Below are positions 63,080 to 64,000 of a DNA stretch of 64,000 bases, piece by piece (the first letter of the stretch is position 1; each line of letters begins with the position of its first letter). The notes beneath the pieces were generated by a model. That model worked only from the letters and a program-made list of their open reading frames with translations. It was not told the DNA's origin and ran no database searches. The DNA is taken from assembly GCF_001421745.1 (NCBI RefSeq), contig NZ_LMKW01000008.1, positions 559,027-623,026 of the forward strand. Direction: 5' to 3'. The stretch comes from Sphingomonas sp. Leaf230 (GTDB lineage: Bacteria > Pseudomonadota > Alphaproteobacteria > Sphingomonadales > Sphingomonadaceae). Position numbers and translations under genes: made by a program.

Positions 63080-64000
63080 GTGCGCCGAACCAAAATCTCC
63101 GCTCGCCTCTACACGATCGCCCTTGCGGCATCGGCCCTCACCGCCGGATCCGCTACCGCGCAGACGATCGCGCTGACCGGTGTCCGGTTGATCGACGGGC
63201 GCGGCGGCGTACCGGTGGACGACGCGACCATCGTAATCGCAAACGGACGGATCGTCGCGGCGGGCAAGGTCGCGGTGCCGGCGGGCGCGGAACGACGCGA
63301 CTATCGAGGGCGCACCGTGATGCCCGGCCTCGTCTCGGACCACAGTCACGTCGGACAGGTGAGCGGCACCGAGACGGGCGCGAAGAACTACACGCGCGCC
63401 AACATCGTCGCGCAGCTTGCCCAGTATCGCCGCTACGGCGTGACGACGGTGACGGCGCTCGGCAATAACGGCCCGGCGTTCGTCGGGATACGCGCCGACG
63501 CACATGCCGGACGGATCGACGGCGCGGACCTGTTCGGCGTGATGCAGGGGATCGGCGTCCCCAATGGCGCGCCACCGCAGGCGATGCTCAAGGTCGGGCC
63601 GGCCCAGTTGTTCCGCCCCTCGACGCCCGAGGAAGCCCGCAAGGCGGTCGCGATGATGGCCGCCGAAAAGACCGATCTCGTGAAACTGTGGCTCGACGAT
63701 TTCGGCGGCAGCGTACCGGTCAAGATGAGCCCGGCCATCTACCGCGCAGTGATCGCCGAGGCGCACGCGCGCGGGCTGCGCGTGGCGGCGCATATCCACG
63801 ATCTCGCCGATGCGGAGGCGATCGTCGCGGCGGGTGCGGACATCATCGCGCACGGTATCCGTGATACGCCGGTGCCCCCTGCGTTCGTCGCGACGCTGAA
63901 GGCGAAGGGCATCTGGTACATCCCGACGCTGCAACTCGACGAAGCGACGTTCGCCTGGGCCGATCGCGCACCGTGGACGCAGACGCCGTTCGCCCGCGCC
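63080..64000 (+). CDS. Exported amidohydrolase-family protein (partial, runs off window)
   Basis: At least 307 residues, cut at the right edge. A signal peptide (VRRTKISARLYTIALAASAL, ending near ATAQ) is followed by the imidazolonepropionase-like start IALTGVRLIDGRGGVPVDDA. The metal site shows HSH in PGLVSDHSHVGQ and a later AAHIHDLADAEAIVAAGADI with IIAHGI. The likely job is hydrolysis of an amide or cyclic amide in the periplasm, substrate unknown. GTG start with GAGAAGGA upstream. The gap before it (62809-63079) shows no gene. Confidence 0.85.
   Translation, partial: MRRTKISARLYTIALAASALTAGSATAQTIALTGVRLIDGRGGVPVDDATIVIANGRIVAAGKVAVPAGAERRDYRGRTVMPGLVSDHSHVGQVSGTETGAKNYTRANIVAQLAQYRRYGVTTVTALGNNGPAFVGIRADAHAGRIDGADLFGVMQGIGVPNGAPPQAMLKVGPAQLFRPSTPEEARKAVAMMAAEKTDLVKLWLDDFGGSVPVKMSPAIYRAVIAEAHARGLRVAAHIHDLADAEAIVAAGADIIAHGIRDTPVPPAFVATLKAKGIWYIPTLQLDEATFAWADRAPWTQTPFARA

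Overview
The window reads as one chromosomal segment of a high-GC alphaproteobacterium, most likely Sphingomonas or a close relative in the Sphingomonadales. The clues are the GapR (DUF2312)/DUF1244/pyruvate kinase neighbourhood, the FecI-FecR-TonB receptor cassette, a bacteriophytochrome with an HWE-type kinase, a CstA-type transporter, many small stress proteins, and several families of palindromic intergenic repeats. Genes are dense on both strands. I see no phage, insertion sequence, CRISPR array or plasmid backbone. Both edges cut genes: ptsP at the left and an amidohydrolase at the right.

Region 1 (1-7,000) holds ptsP and a broken-up ruv cluster (yebC, ruvC, ruvA, ruvB), interrupted by an AraC-type regulator and by a D-2-hydroxyacid dehydrogenase on the other strand. 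Region 2 (7,000-13,000) has a DUF1003 membrane protein, an orphan HerA-like ATPase, small exported or membrane proteins, gapR, a DUF1244 protein and pyruvate kinase. Region 3 (13,400-16,900) has a tight cstA-ybdD-heme oxygenase operon, then PHA-granule-type and VOC proteins. Region 4 (17,200-24,250) has lnt, metK behind a perfect inverted repeat, an AI-2E-type permease, a small lipoprotein, a PAP2/formate-nitrite transporter pair and trmB.

Region 5 (24,250-30,300) is a tripartite RND efflux operon followed by tRNA-Gly(TCC). Region 6 (30,500-40,200) looks like an acetate/carboxylate module. It has a giant SSS-PAS-kinase-receiver protein of CrbS/MxtR type, a LuxR-type response regulator overlapping acs, a DcaP-like porin and an MHS-family transporter. 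In other proteobacteria CrbS/CrbR controls acs, so the layout suggests sensing, uptake and activation of acetate in one locus.

Region 7 (40,300-49,650) holds small stress/envelope proteins, a PAS-LuxR regulator, a Bcr/CflA exporter, an exported methyltransferase-like protein, a DUF1488-like protein, a large autotransporter with 21-residue repeats, and an EcsC/DUF697-like protein. Region 8 (49,790-57,230) is a TonB receptor with its FecR and FecI regulators, directly downstream of a secreted serine protease and next to an S9 peptidase on the other strand; it may be a peptide-scavenging unit. Region 9 (57,500-64,000) has a DUF808 membrane protein, an adenine/adenosine deaminase overlapping an SLC10-type transporter, a bacteriophytochrome and the partial amidohydrolase.

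No wholly new defence or mobile system is obvious. The points most worth a second look are the heme oxygenase fused into the cstA operon, the protease-FecI/FecR-TonB unit, the CrbS-like gene without a normal start codon, the metK operator, and the repeats in the autotransporter.
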